From Conchocele bisecta (Eukaryota > Mollusca > Bivalvia > Lucinida > Thyasiridae): a stretch of DNA of 64,000 nucleotides. Below the pieces are notes generated by a model. The model searched no databases, had not been told where the DNA came from, and saw nothing but the letters and a program-made list of their open reading frames with translations. Positions 22,761 to 31,548 of this stretch are shown here, in pieces. Both the position numbers and the translations under genes were made by a program. The DNA is taken from contig CM055280.1 in the NCBI GenBank assembly GCA_029237695.1, positions 37,160,508 to 37,224,507 on the forward strand. The letters run 5' to 3'. Each line of letters begins with the position of its first letter. Within the stretch, counting starts at the first letter, position 1.

Positions 22761-23160
22761 AGTAGTATATGGGGAGTCAAAATGATACCACCTACGGTAG
22801 TATCATTTTGACTCCCCATATACTACCCCCACCACCCCCGAAAAACACCGTTTTCATCCAATAGCACAAACTGGTCACCAACACAAAAACGTGACAATTG
22901 GTGTCATAATACATCATGTTTTTTCCAATTGAACATATAAATCTAATAGGTTATAACAAAAAAATATTATAACAAATTGGACTGCATTTCGAAAAAAAAA
23001 AAAAAAAAAAAGAAATGTTTGTTCAATTGGACTGAATTTCGAAAATTAGTAAAAACATGATGTATTTTCCAATTGAACAGATAAATCTCATAGGTTATAT
23101 ACAGAAAATATGATAACGCCAGAAATTATAAAAAGGCCAAATTAATTATTTATTTCCGAA
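22761..23160 (+). repeat. Left terminal inverted repeat of element 1
   Basis: It is the inverse of 39243-39637 with few differences, mainly in A-runs. The outermost 70 bases form their own hairpin: AGTAGTATATGGGGAGTC to GACTCCCCATATACTAC around ACCTACGGTAG. The repeat ends inside GGCCAAATTAATTATTTATTTCC. It includes two copies of a CAATTGAACA.ATAAATCT motif and a copy of the polymerase start region (ATGATAACGCCAGAAAT at 23110). Confidence 0.93.
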
Positions 23161-23400
23161 AAAGAAAAAAAAAAAAGAAATGTTTGTTCAATTGGACTGA
23201 ATTCCGAAAAAGTAGTAAAAAAAATAGCCGAAATCGCACTAGCGCCTTCTATAGAGGGAGTCAAAAATTATACCACCAAAGTTGAGCTGTATTGTGCTCC
23301 CACCACCAACCAATAGTTGTATTGTAGTCCAATTATATTGGTGTCATAAATACATAAGTTAAATGTGACACCAATTGAACAGATAAATTTCATAGGTTAT
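23161..23400 (+). repeat. Degenerate tandem copy of the left terminal repeat
   Basis: GAAATGTTTGTTCAATTGGACTGAATTCC (about 23178), GGGAGTCAAAAATTATACCACC (about 23255) and TTGGTGTCATAAATACAT (about 23338) repeat pieces of the terminal repeat in a similar order but with strong decay. It ends in the CAATTGAACAGATAAAT motif just upstream of the first gene. It looks like an old subterminal duplication. Confidence 0.6.
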
Positions 23401-23406
23401 AACAAA

Positions 23407-23748
23407 ATGGATAATAAAATATAATATAACGAAGATTACGATAAATTCTGTACAATGAACACACTAGCCGGTATCGAATACACGAAATATCAGTGTAATT
23501 TATTACGCTACGATAAAAACGTTGCGTTTACAATATTATACCGGCGATTATGCCAACTATACAAGAGGCAAATACAATCATTAAGAAGTATAACGCGTAT
23601 CGGATATAAAACTAATGTGTATTATATACAATTGTTAAAACCCCAAGATTTGTTTACGAATCTAAGTTTCTACGATATCGCTTTTAGAGATATTAAAAAC
23701 CAATTATTATTGAAATCATTAATGCAATTTCAATGCGTCCGCGTGTGA
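23407..23748 (+). pseudogene. Left-end small protein gene, decayed 5' end (homologue of 63402-63782)
   Basis: From 23455 the frame gives 97 residues rich in Tyr, Arg and Leu. It is clearly homologous to residues about 35-120 of the 126-residue ORF in element 2 (63402-63782): both contain FTILYR.LCQLYKRQIQ and FYDIA. An ATGGATAATA at 23407 matches the start of the element 2 gene, but the codons for about 35 following residues are deleted or broken by a stop. The gene follows a CAATTGAACAGATAAAT promoter-like motif (23371). Its tail overlaps the convergent zinc-finger gene by about 30 bp. No function is recognised; the basic, tyrosine-rich character would suit nucleic-acid binding, which is only a guess. 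Confidence 0.7.
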
Positions 23749-24027
23749 TAGTTTATTTTCCAACACGGCATTTTCCTCCTCCACTATAGCTAATTTATTT
23801 CGCAGATCAGCAACTAATTCTACCAGCTCCAGTCTACCGCGTTCACCTTTAGCCACAGGGCAGCGTAGTTGCTTATGTCTACAAAGAGTTTGGGCACTAA
23901 CGAACTTACAAGGGCATCTGGGGCATTGAAATTGTGGGGCGACACAAGGAAATTTTGTACGTCTCGATAGATGCCTTCGTAGATAGTATTTACACGAAAA
24001 AGTCTTACAACAAGTCGCACACTCCAT
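23719..24027 (-). CDS. Small C2H2-like zinc-finger protein with C-terminal coiled coil
   Basis: The 102-residue product begins with a C-x2-C ... H-x3-H-type finger (MECATCCKTFSCKYYLRRHL). A second C-x2-C...H...C finger follows (FQCPRCPCKFVSAQTLCRHK, then a further Cys). A predicted coiled coil with Leu/Val/Glu heptads covers residues about 65-100. The frame is open and ATG-initiated. It is divergent from the polymerase gene across a 107-bp palindromic spacer (24028-24134), which suggests a shared bidirectional promoter. A role in DNA binding or early regulation is inferred from the fingers. No closer family assignment is possible from sequence alone. Confidence 0.65.
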   Translation of the reverse strand: MECATCCKTFSCKYYLRRHLSRRTKFPCVAPQFQCPRCPCKFVSAQTLCRHKQLRCPVAKGERGRLELVELVADLRNKLAIVEEENAVLENKLSHADALKLH

Positions 24028-24134
24028 TATGTATATATATATATATGTATATGTTCAATTGGACGCGAAAAAACATCATGTAAATTTTCGCATCCAATTG
24101 AACAGATAAATCTCATAGGTTATATACAGAAAAT
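24028..24134. promoter_or_regulatory. Divergent promoter region with palindromic CAATTGAACA motifs
   Basis: The spacer between the zinc-finger start and the polymerase start contains TGTTCAATTGGA (about 24052) and TCCAATTGAACA (about 24093) in inverse orientation. Between them GCGAAAA and TTTTCGC also face each other. A TATATATATA run lies nearer the zinc-finger gene. The rightward half carries the full CAATTGAACAGATAAATCTCATAGGTTATA block that also occurs in both terminal repeats. Promoter function is inferred from position and repetition. Confidence 0.55.
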
Positions 24135-27100
24135 ATGATAACGCCAGAAATAGAAAGTTTGAGAAGAGAAGCCGAATCTCTAGGGATTACTTATAGAAAA
24201 CGGTTGGGAGTTAGGGGGTTGACAAATCTGATAAACTCCACAAAGACTGAGGCGTTTATGAAGCGGTTTACCCGCGCCCACAAACGATGAGCCTTTAAAG
24301 ACCTCTCACTAGCAGAAGAAGTTGGTAACAGAATTCAAAAAGAAAGTATTGCGGTGTTAAGGGCCAGTGTAATCAAACCTTCAAGCACCAATAATTTGTC
24401 CCAAATTAGACACACAGGCGACCCAAATAATAAGAAAAAAGCTATCGTTCGCGCGATAGTGGAAAAAGGTGAAGAAATATTAGGGGATCATGATGAAACA
24501 TTGGAAAAGGTAGAAAAGGGAAGACGGGTAGTTACATTATCCTTTCGTAAAAACATTGACATCAACGAGTCTGAACGCATGTCCGATAAAATCGCTCCGT
24601 ATCTAACAACAAATTTTTATTTGAGATATTCATATTCTTACAAGCTAGAACATATGGAGGAAACTAAAAATGGAAAACCTAAAACTATAATATTTCACAA
24701 AAATCTCGGTGGTAGCGAACCACTATCATCAATGAAAACCGTTAAAAAATGGTTGTCAGATAAGGAGCAAACACGAATATTGTCCGATAAAATAGACAGA
24801 CCAAATACAAAGTGGAAGTTTGTAAGATGGGTAGAGGTTTTTGTAAAGTTAATACAGGGCAGTAGGGGAATAGATTTGGGACTACAATCCAAAGAAGCGG
24901 CGGGAGGAGAACTTCCAGAATGGTTGAGGAATAGAAAAGGTATGTATTCTTTAGATAAGTATAATGACGACCTTTGTCTGTTCAGGTGTCTAGCTATGCA
25001 CCTTGACAAAAAGATCAGACCTGACAGATGCACGGACAAGGCGAAAGAACTTAGTAAACAATATACCGGTAGTAATGTGGTTTCACCAATTCCTTTTTCA
25101 GATCTGAAAAAGGTTGAAGAGTTTTTTAAAATCGGTATAGAAGTATATCAACCGACACAAGGTGGTGTTTGGTGATTGAAAAAGGTACCAGCGCACTATG
25201 ATGCACTAGGTAATAAACCAATGACAATAGGACTGTTTAATAATGACGCATTTCTGATAAAAAACCTTAAAAACCTATCTAAAATTTACGCCTGCGATAA
25301 TTGCAAACAGAAATTCACGTAAGCGAGTAATATGAAGAGACATGGACCAAAATGTATGAGAGGTGAGACAAAAGTAATATGTGATGGTAATTATTTAGAG
25401 CGCCCACGTTCGTCGTTCGAGAAAGCGTTCTACCCAAAAGGTTCTAACAGTTATGGTGCGATCGATTGGATGTACTCTGTGGAAAAGCGGGAGGGAATTC
25501 ACATTCACCATGAACAGTGCGGACACGGAGGTGAAAGATGGATTTTAGGAGCTTCAGTAGATGGATACTGTCCAGAAACCAATACCGTATATCTATCACG
25601 GCTGTTACTGGCACAGGTGTGAGATTCATGCAAAGCATAAAAAAAGAAGAACGCGCATCCACAATGAGAAGAGATAAATTTATTGGAAGAAGCAAATAAT
25701 TAAATCTAGTAGTTATGTGGGAATGCGAATTTCAAAGAACGGGTAAAGATTTAAAGATCGGTTGCGACACTACTCTTTAGCCATATCAGATAGTATACGA
25801 TGTTGAGGCGTATCTCCAGCCAGAAGTTGAAACTATCGGTAATAGTTTAGAATACGAAGCTGAGCACGTTCCGGTAAACGTTAGTATAGGAGATAATTTC
25901 TCAGGAACAGTAACTCATATTTGTGATAAAGATCCTGCAAAACATATAGAAAAATTCGTAGAAGATTTGAAAGTCAGGGGAAAAGCTATAAGAGAAGAAG
26001 TATGGTCAAGATATGAGTTTAATACAGAATATTTACGTGAAAAACAAATCGCCCAGATCGAACAGTGGATAGAGCAAGTACCGGTTATATGTTTTAACAG
26101 TAGTAAGTACGATATAAACTTAATAAAGAAATATTTAGTAGGTGAACTGTCATCAACAACAAAGAAAGTAATGGTTGGAAAAAGGGCGAACGCAACAATA
26201 TTTCTATTTACTCCGGAGTTTAGATTTCTTGATGTAATACTTTACCTAGGACCTTGTGTAAGTTACGATAGTTGGATAAAAGCCTACGATTGTAAAGGAC
26301 AGAACTCTTTCTTTCCTTACGAGTGGTTCGATTCTACAGACAAGCTGGATTACACAGGACTACCGGATATAGAGAATTGGTATTCCAAACTATCTGGGAA
26401 AATGTTACTAGACGAAACAGAATTAAGCAAATGTCGTAGAATTTTCAAAGAAGAAAATATGGAAACCTTCAGAGATTGGTTGAAATATTATAACGATTTA
26501 GATGTAGCACCGTTCCTAGAAGCTGTGGGAAAAATGTGTTAATTTTATAAACACAGGGGTGTAGATATTTTCAAAGACGCGGTAACACTACCAGGTGTAG
26601 CTATACAATATTTATTGAGAGGAACCATTAAAGAACAAAAATCTTCAAAGACGGTTATACCGGAGGATGCTCTATGTGCACCAAAAGAAGAAACATACAC
26701 AATGATGAAAGACGCTCTAGTTGGTGGTCCATCAATAGTATTTACACGATATGCAGAAGCCGGTGTTTCAAATATTAGAGTGGGTTCCAAACCTTGCAAG
26801 GCTGTTTTGGGGTACGATGCAAACGCGTTATATTTATCTACGTTAAATAAAGAGATGCCGTGTGAAAAAGAAACTATACATCATATAGATTCCCCACATA
26901 ATCCTAAACTTATTAAAAAGTTTTGTAAAAGAGTTTTATCCGGAGACTGGTTTGGGTTTGCGGAGGTGGATATAGAAGTTCCACACAACTTAAAAGCTAA
27001 GTTTTCTGAAATGTCCCCAATATTTATAAACAGAGAAGTAGAGGTTGATGAAGTTCCTGCACACATGTTAAAATATTTAAAAGATACTGGCCGAACAAGA

Positions 27101-28078
27101 GGAGATGGAAGAAAATTGGTGGGATCTATGACCGCCACTAAAGTACTGCTGTACGCGCCACTGTTGAAATGGTATTTAAAACACGGCCTAGAAATAACGG
27201 GAGTTCATCGTGTTTTAGATTATATTAGTGGTAAACCCTTCGAATGGTTTGCTAAAGAAGTTACAGCCGCAAGACGAACGGGGGATGTAGAACCAAATAA
27301 GAAACCGGTGGCCGACATAATGAAATTATTAGGAAACTCGTGTTGTGGAAAAATGATAGAGGCAACAGAGAGACATTTAAATACGACATATACACAAGAC
27401 GAAACCTGTGTTGACAAAGCATTAAGATCCGCGTATTTTGATGATTTGGTAGAGATAGGAGATGCGTACGAACTATCTTCAAGAAAACCCAGGTGTGCGG
27501 TAAAGAGACCATTCCATTGTGGAATAGCGGTTTATCAACTAGCTAAATTGAGAATGTTGGAATTTTACTACGAATTTCTAGACAAATACGTAAAAAGAGA
27601 AAACTTTGAATTAATACAGTTGGACACGGATAGTATGTATATAGGAGTTAGTGGAAAAACGATAGAGGAATTGATTAGACCTAACTTACTAGACGAGTTT
27701 GAAAAAGAAAAAAAGAAATGGTTGGCTTGGGATAAATGGAGCGAAAGAGAGCCAGGACTTTTCAAAATGGAATTTAGCGGAGATAGGGCGATAGCGTTAT
27801 CTAGTAAGTGTTATTTCGTAGAAAAATTTAATTCAATTAATAAAAACTCTGCGAAAGGAATGTCCAAGAGAACTAACAATTTAAATTGGGATAGATATAA
27901 ACGAGTACTAAGTGAAACTACAGAAGATGGAAAACACATTATAGATGTAGCACAAAATAGAGGATTTAAAATGAAAGACGGTGTTATGAAAACGTACTGT
28001 CAACGAAAATTAGGACTCTCGGCGTACTACGATAAAAGACGCGTATTATCAGACGGAATACATACGGAACCTCTCTAA
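24135..28078 (+). pseudogene. PolB: Protein-primed family B DNA polymerase, multiply broken
   Basis: About 1,314 codons encode a Polinton-type pPolB. An OTU-like DDLCLFRCLAMHLD segment lies at 24967. A C-x2-C...H...C finger follows at about 25293-25350, then the exonuclease motifs IVYDVEA (about 25793), CFNSSKYD (about 26090) and YNDLDVAPF (about 26490). Polymerase motif A is YDANALYLS (26814), motif B KLLGNSCCGK (about 27325) and motif C LDTDSMYI (about 27620). The start at 24135 follows the repeated promoter-like block. Stops interrupt it at 24288 (TGA), 25173 (TGA), 25320 (TAA, inside the zinc finger), 25778 (TAG) and 26540 (TAA). At least two frame changes lie between about 25590 and 25700. 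The polymerase half (26543-28078) is fully open. AATAAA follows at 28086. Confidence 0.93.
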
Positions 28079-28085
28079 TAATTTT

Positions 28086-28091
28086 AATAAA
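28086..28091 (+). terminator. Polyadenylation signal after PolB
   Basis: AATAAA lies eight bases after the polymerase stop codon. It sits in the 22-bp gap between the convergent polymerase and integrase genes. Confidence 0.5.
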
Positions 28092-28100
28092 ATTAGCAAT

Positions 28101-29096
28101 CTAAAGACTCTGACGATCCGGGGGTAACTGGGTGTCAGAAGGCACCGCAAGAGGTTCTTCGCGAACAAACCCTCGAGATGGCCCATCATCCAAATAGTAG
28201 AGCACGGGCTCATCGGGTTTGGTAATAGATCGATCTAGATGATATACATTGAGAGACACCACGGGATCAGTCGCGCGGCGGCTGCCACCTTCGAGCTCTC
28301 CCGGTTGATAGAGGTACCGGACGTCAATATCCGATGGAAGCCGTTGCTCCTCTAAACCAACGGGTCGCCCGCGCGAGACGGCAGAGGGCTTGCTCGTCAC
28401 CCTTTTAAACTTCATAGCATCTACGGGGGCTTCTTACCTATCAATCTGGTCACCTCTCCGTTCAGTGCGGAGACCACGGCGGGCAGTCTGGCCACCCAGT
28501 CGGTCGATCGCGAATGAGGGTCTACAAGTTCTTTAGCGTATTGGTGTCCGAACAGTCTCTCAGCCAGGGTTCGATTGAAGCGCTCCACGATCCCCTGGTC
28601 CCGGTGGATGTTGACGCGGCCGCGTCTGACAGAAACTTTGTGTTTAGACAATAGATGAGAGACAGCGCCCATGAACTCGCGGCCGGGATCGACCTGGAGA
28701 AGATTTGGCCATTTGAGAGGACTCCTTTTATATATTCGGGAAAGAGCCTCGGCCACCTCCTTAGACTCTTTCGTAGCCAACGGCTCAGCCCCCTTATAGC
28801 GACTCGCTACGTCAACGACTGTCAGTGCGATCGTGAGGGAGAAACAGGAGATCCGCTTGGTGAACTTGGTTTGGCACCGGTACATCGAATTTCGGGCGCG
28901 GAATATTGTGAGGCGCGGGTAAATAGATCTGCCAGATGGTTTGCTTCTTGAGCCATTCCTTGACAGCGTTTTCGGAAACCTTGGTCGCCGCCGCGAGGTT
29001 CTTGATGGCCGCGAGTCCCTTCCAGTAGCCGCGTGGGCTGTAGTACGTGTTTGCTAGCTTGTGCGCTAGTTTGGTATAAAGTTTGCGCGTGTCCAT
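28101..29096 (-). pseudogene. INT: Retroviral-type (RVE) integrase, two frameshifts
   Basis: Three overlapping frames together give a complete Polinton integrase. The first (28812-29096) starts MDTRKLYTKLAHKLA, has a helix-turn-helix-like region and ends with the first catalytic Asp (VHQADLLFL, residue 82). The second (28421-28885) has VVDVASRYK, the second Asp in LLQVDPGREF (residue 66) and the Glu in GIVERFNRTL (residue 101), a DDE core with spacing of about 35. The third (28101-28415) is the C-terminal RYLYQPGELEGG and EPVLYYLDDGPSRGFV domain. Frame changes fall near 28850 and near a C-run at about 28428. It would insert the element DNA. It is convergent with PolB. Confidence 0.92.
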
Positions 29097-29409
29097 CGTA
29101 TGCGAAGTATTCTAATAGATCGGACAATCTCCAAATTGCCCTCGCCAGATCGTCCGGTAACTGCGTCGTTAATAATAAACCTTTGTTGGAAGTTTCGCTG
29201 CAGCTGCCGGTTAGGTTACAGCTCGGGAGCTGGAACTCTGAGGAATCTAACATCCGCTTTGCGAAAAGGGTGGCCGCTTTTCTGTCCTCGCGCCACGTCT
29301 CGAGAGAATCTTGGGCCAGACGAATCATACTCTTTGCACCAAGTAAACGGTGTTTAAGGGCAGTATAGCCTACATCGATCATAGCGTAATAAAGTTCGTC
29401 AACTAACAT
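28822..29409 (-). CDS. Unrecognised ORF upstream of and overlapping integrase
   Basis: The frame opens with ATG at 29409. It encodes about 105 residues that look protein-like (DELYYAMIDVGYTALKHRLL at the start, LARAIWRLSDLLEYFAYDG near 29110) before it runs in a second frame over the integrase gene. The 3' part after about 29096 is therefore probably not meaningful, and a stop may have been lost. It may be a separate small gene whose end overlaps the integrase start, or an integrase N-terminal extension separated by a frameshift. No known domain was recognised. Confidence 0.45.
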   Translation of the reverse strand: MLVDELYYAMIDVGYTALKHRLLGAKSMIRLAQDSLETWREDRKAATLFAKRMLDSSEFQLPSCNLTGSCSETSNKGLLLTTQLPDDLARAIWRLSDLLEYFAYDGHAQTLYQTSAQASKHVLQPTRLLEGTRGHQEPRGGDQGFRKRCQGMAQEANHLADLFTRASQYSAPEIRCTGAKPSSPSGSPVSPSRSH

Positions 29410-29456
29410 CGTTCTATATATATATATATATTTATAATTTTTTTTTTTTTAAATAA
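29410..29456. promoter_or_regulatory. AT-rich spacer (TATATA and T-run) upstream of the integrase block
   Basis: A TATATATATATATATA tract and a run of T fill the gap between the gene starting at 29409 and the end of the gene at 29457. It is a plausible core promoter for the integrase pair; this is inference from composition only. Confidence 0.35.
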
Positions 29457-29903
29457 TTATTGCAATTTCGATTGAATATAGTAGCCGACGAAACCCACCA
29501 CACCCATTCCCACGACGATGAACGCGATCTCGCGGTCTTTTTGGGCCTCTGACGGTACATAGAAATCTGAAAGTTGGGGCTCGCGATCTAGTCCCAATTT
29601 CATTGGATCGAGACTTCTCTGCGGATATGCCAGCGCGTACTCGCGGTTGGCTTCTTCAACGTTCTGGAAAGTTTGCGCGGTGTGATTCTCGCGACGAAGC
29701 TCTTCATTGACCCAGTTCAGATGGGCGGTTCGTGTTTTCGACCATGCTTCCTTTGCGCTATTGAGTTGTTCTACAGCTAAATCGTGACGCTTGCGCTCCT
29801 CATCCACGTTCGAGCTTCTCATTTTCGAGAATAGAAAGTTGCTACCGCTGAACGCCAATGCGTTTACGAGCGCACCACCTATCATTATTCCGATCGAAGC
29901 CAT
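29457..29903 (-). CDS. Small two-ended membrane protein, Polinton-associated
   Basis: The 148-residue product has a glycine-rich hydrophobic N-terminus (IGIMIGGALVNALAFSG) and a charged, helical middle with predicted coiled-coil character (residues about 30-85). Its C-terminal membrane segment is IAFIVVGMGVVGFVGYYI. It is fully open from an ATG. It lies directly downstream of the 29905-30138 gene with a one-base gap, so the two are likely co-expressed. A role as a virion membrane or vertex component would fit its place among capsid genes but is inference. Confidence 0.65.
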   Translation of the reverse strand: MASIGIMIGGALVNALAFSGSNFLFSKMRSSNVDEERKRHDLAVEQLNSAKEAWSKTRTAHLNWVNEELRRENHTAQTFQNVEEANREYALAYPQRSLDPMKLGLDREPQLSDFYVPSEAQKDREIAFIVVGMGVVGFVGYYIQSKLQ

Positions 29904-29904
29904 T

Positions 29905-30138
29905 TTATTTCCATATATTAACGGGTAGAATTCCGGCTTTAATTAGATAATCTCGGGTCCAAACTGCGCCCGTTACACCCAAGGTCACGAGCCCTACGTC
30001 TCTCACAGTAAAGTCCAATTTGGGAGCGGGCCCTCCTAAGACCATCTTTCCTGCTCGAGCATACACGATACTGAGACCCGATATCACCACGGCGTGATAA
30101 AGCGCATTCACTATCATTTTACCATCACGTTCAGCCAT
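29905..30138 (-). CDS. Small hydrophobic protein
   Basis: The 77-residue frame has two hydrophobic stretches (ALYHAVVISGLSIVYARAG and VGLVTLGVTGAVW). It starts with ATG and is intact. It is packed between two other minus-strand genes with gaps of 1 and 8 bases, a spacing typical of compact viral gene blocks. The function is unknown; a membrane-associated virion protein is possible. Confidence 0.6.
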   Translation of the reverse strand: MAERDGKMIVNALYHAVVISGLSIVYARAGKMVLGGPAPKLDFTVRDVGLVTLGVTGAVWTRDYLIKAGILPVNIWK

Positions 30139-30146
30139 TGTTATAA

Positions 30147-30647
30147 TTATTGCATATAAAAGGGATCGCGTTTAATGTTTAAATGGGGCGCATCCAATTG
30201 CGATTGGGTTGGAACCGCATCCAACAGTGTTGGGGGTTGTTTTTTCAAGTTCAACCTTGTTGATGATTGGGGGTACCTGTTGTTGAAACGGTAAAGCACA
30301 TACAGGGTGCCCACAACCGACAGACCACCAACAACAACCCACGGGATCCAATCAGTATTGGGAGTTGGAGCAATCGGTTCCAATCCAATAGCGATTGGGG
30401 GAGAAACAGCTGCCACCGGGTGTTTTGCCGTCTCTGTCCCCGATTGCAACGACCGTTTGGCCTCTCGAAGATCGACGAGTATTTTATCTTGTTTAGCTTT
30501 TCGTGTGGCAGCCGCTGCTCGCCCAGCTGCCTGTCTTTTTTGATTTTTATGTCCCGTTGGAGGATCAATCGGATTTGAAAGTGCTGCAATCGGGTTCAAC
30601 AGTGTTGAGGGTTCCGTCACTCTCGCAGGTGTGTCTTGTGTCATCAT
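30147..30647 (-). CDS. Basic single-pass membrane protein, Polinton-associated
   Basis: The 166-residue protein has a Lys/Arg/Ala-rich stretch (residues about 36-60, KNQKRQAAGRAAAATRKAKQ). A single predicted membrane segment follows (WIPWVVVGGLSVVGTLYVLY, residues about 105-124), then a polar tail ending DPFYMQ. The N-terminal portion overlaps the end of the upstream gene (30565-30647). The coding sequence holds two CCAATNGCGATTGG 14-mers (30194 and 30385). No homologous domain was recognised. The basic region could contact DNA, which is inference. Confidence 0.6.
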   Translation of the reverse strand: MMTQDTPARVTEPSTLLNPIAALSNPIDPPTGHKNQKRQAAGRAAAATRKAKQDKILVDLREAKRSLQSGTETAKHPVAAVSPPIAIGLEPIAPTPNTDWIPWVVVGGLSVVGTLYVLYRFNNRYPQSSTRLNLKKQPPTLLDAVPTQSQLDAPHLNIKRDPFYMQ

Positions 30648-31353
30648 TTTCTGGGCTTATAGTTCGTGGGCATATATGTCCAAATTGACAGTGTTTACCC
30701 GTGGTCAACGCGGTTGTCAGCGGAGCTAAGTACATTCCAAACTTGTGATAAATTGAGCAGCATACTGTTCTAAGAGTGTGTCCTATAAAAGGGTCAGTCT
30801 CTAGATCGCGAATCAACCCCGCGGTGTCTGGTATAGGGAGAAGTATACTAACGGTGGTAGCGTACAAATGAATAGCCGCCGATCCGAGAGTTTTTGTCAT
30901 CTCCGCACCTAATTTGGATTCGTATCGCGCATACATTGTATCGACCTCCGCATCTGACATCTTATCCACCTGACAAACTGAGAGACGCCTACCAAGATAA
31001 TGCTCCGATTGTCCCCCAGCAACCAGCGCAGCCAACCGCTCGCGTCGCGCCGCGTTTTCATTCGGAGTCGTTGCACTCAACCCAATACCAACTGCCGTTG
31101 GAGTTGAAGTTGAACCTGATTGGGTTGAGGTTTCATTATCTTTCAGGATGTCGGCAGTCGGAGTTGAGGTTTCTTCCATTAGCTGATCGAGAAGTTCGTC
31201 GCAGTTCATTATTGCTAATTTTCTTAAAATTATTCTTACAAGTCTAACATATTGCCAAGCGCACCACCAGATACTTATGATCACCGTTATGCTCGCAATA
31301 AAGCTCGCAGCGGAGCAACAAATTCTTAGCAATTGCTCAGCATTGTTAAGCAT
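30565..31353 (-). CDS. Conserved Polinton protein of unknown function
   Basis: The frame encodes 262 residues if started at 31353, or 214 from the internal ATG at 31209 (MNCDELLDQLMEE). The central part, DKMSDAEVDTMYARYESKLG to TGKHCQFGH, is dense in conserved-looking residues. The region between is Ser/Thr/Pro-rich. The upstream 48 residues contain a hydrophobic segment (ASFIASITVIISIWWCAW) but lie in the TTGYTMAGCAT repeat zone, so the shorter start is plausible. The C-terminal about 28 residues overlap the next gene and may be an out-of-frame extension. No function was recognised. Confidence 0.55.
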   Translation of the reverse strand: MLNNAEQLLRICCSAASFIASITVIISIWWCAWQYVRLVRIILRKLAIMNCDELLDQLMEETSTPTADILKDNETSTQSGSTSTPTAVGIGLSATTPNENAARRERLAALVAGGQSEHYLGRRLSVCQVDKMSDAEVDTMYARYESKLGAEMTKTLGSAAIHLYATTVSILLPIPDTAGLIRDLETDPFIGHTLRTVCCSIYHKFGMYLAPLTTALTTGKHCQFGHICPRTISPENDDTRHTCESDGTLNTVEPDCSTFKSD

Positions 31354-31548
31354 TTTCTCAGCATTGTTAAGTATTTGTTAAGCATTGTTCAACATTTGCT
31401 AATTTTCTTAAAATTAATTGCTCAGCATTGCTCAGTAATTGTTAAGCATTTGTTCAGCATTGCTCAATAATTGTTCAGCATTGTTCAGCATTATTCAGCA
31501 TTTGTTCAGCATAGTTAAGCATTTACTCAGCAGTTACTAATTAATTAC
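31315..31548. repeat. Short degenerate repeats of TTGYTMAGCAT between ATPase and next gene
   Basis: About 18 imperfect copies of an 10-12 base unit (TTGTTCAGCAT, TTGCTCAGCAT, TTGTTAAGCAT) fill the gap. They extend a few bases into the end of the ATPase gene and into the possible N-terminus of the next one. Such clustered iterons could be a binding array or simply slippage; the sequence cannot decide. Confidence 0.75.

Noticed and set aside
30251..30589. Open frames on both strands within the basic membrane protein gene
   Set aside because: They are shadows of the 30147-30647 frame with low-complexity composition and no independent start spacing.
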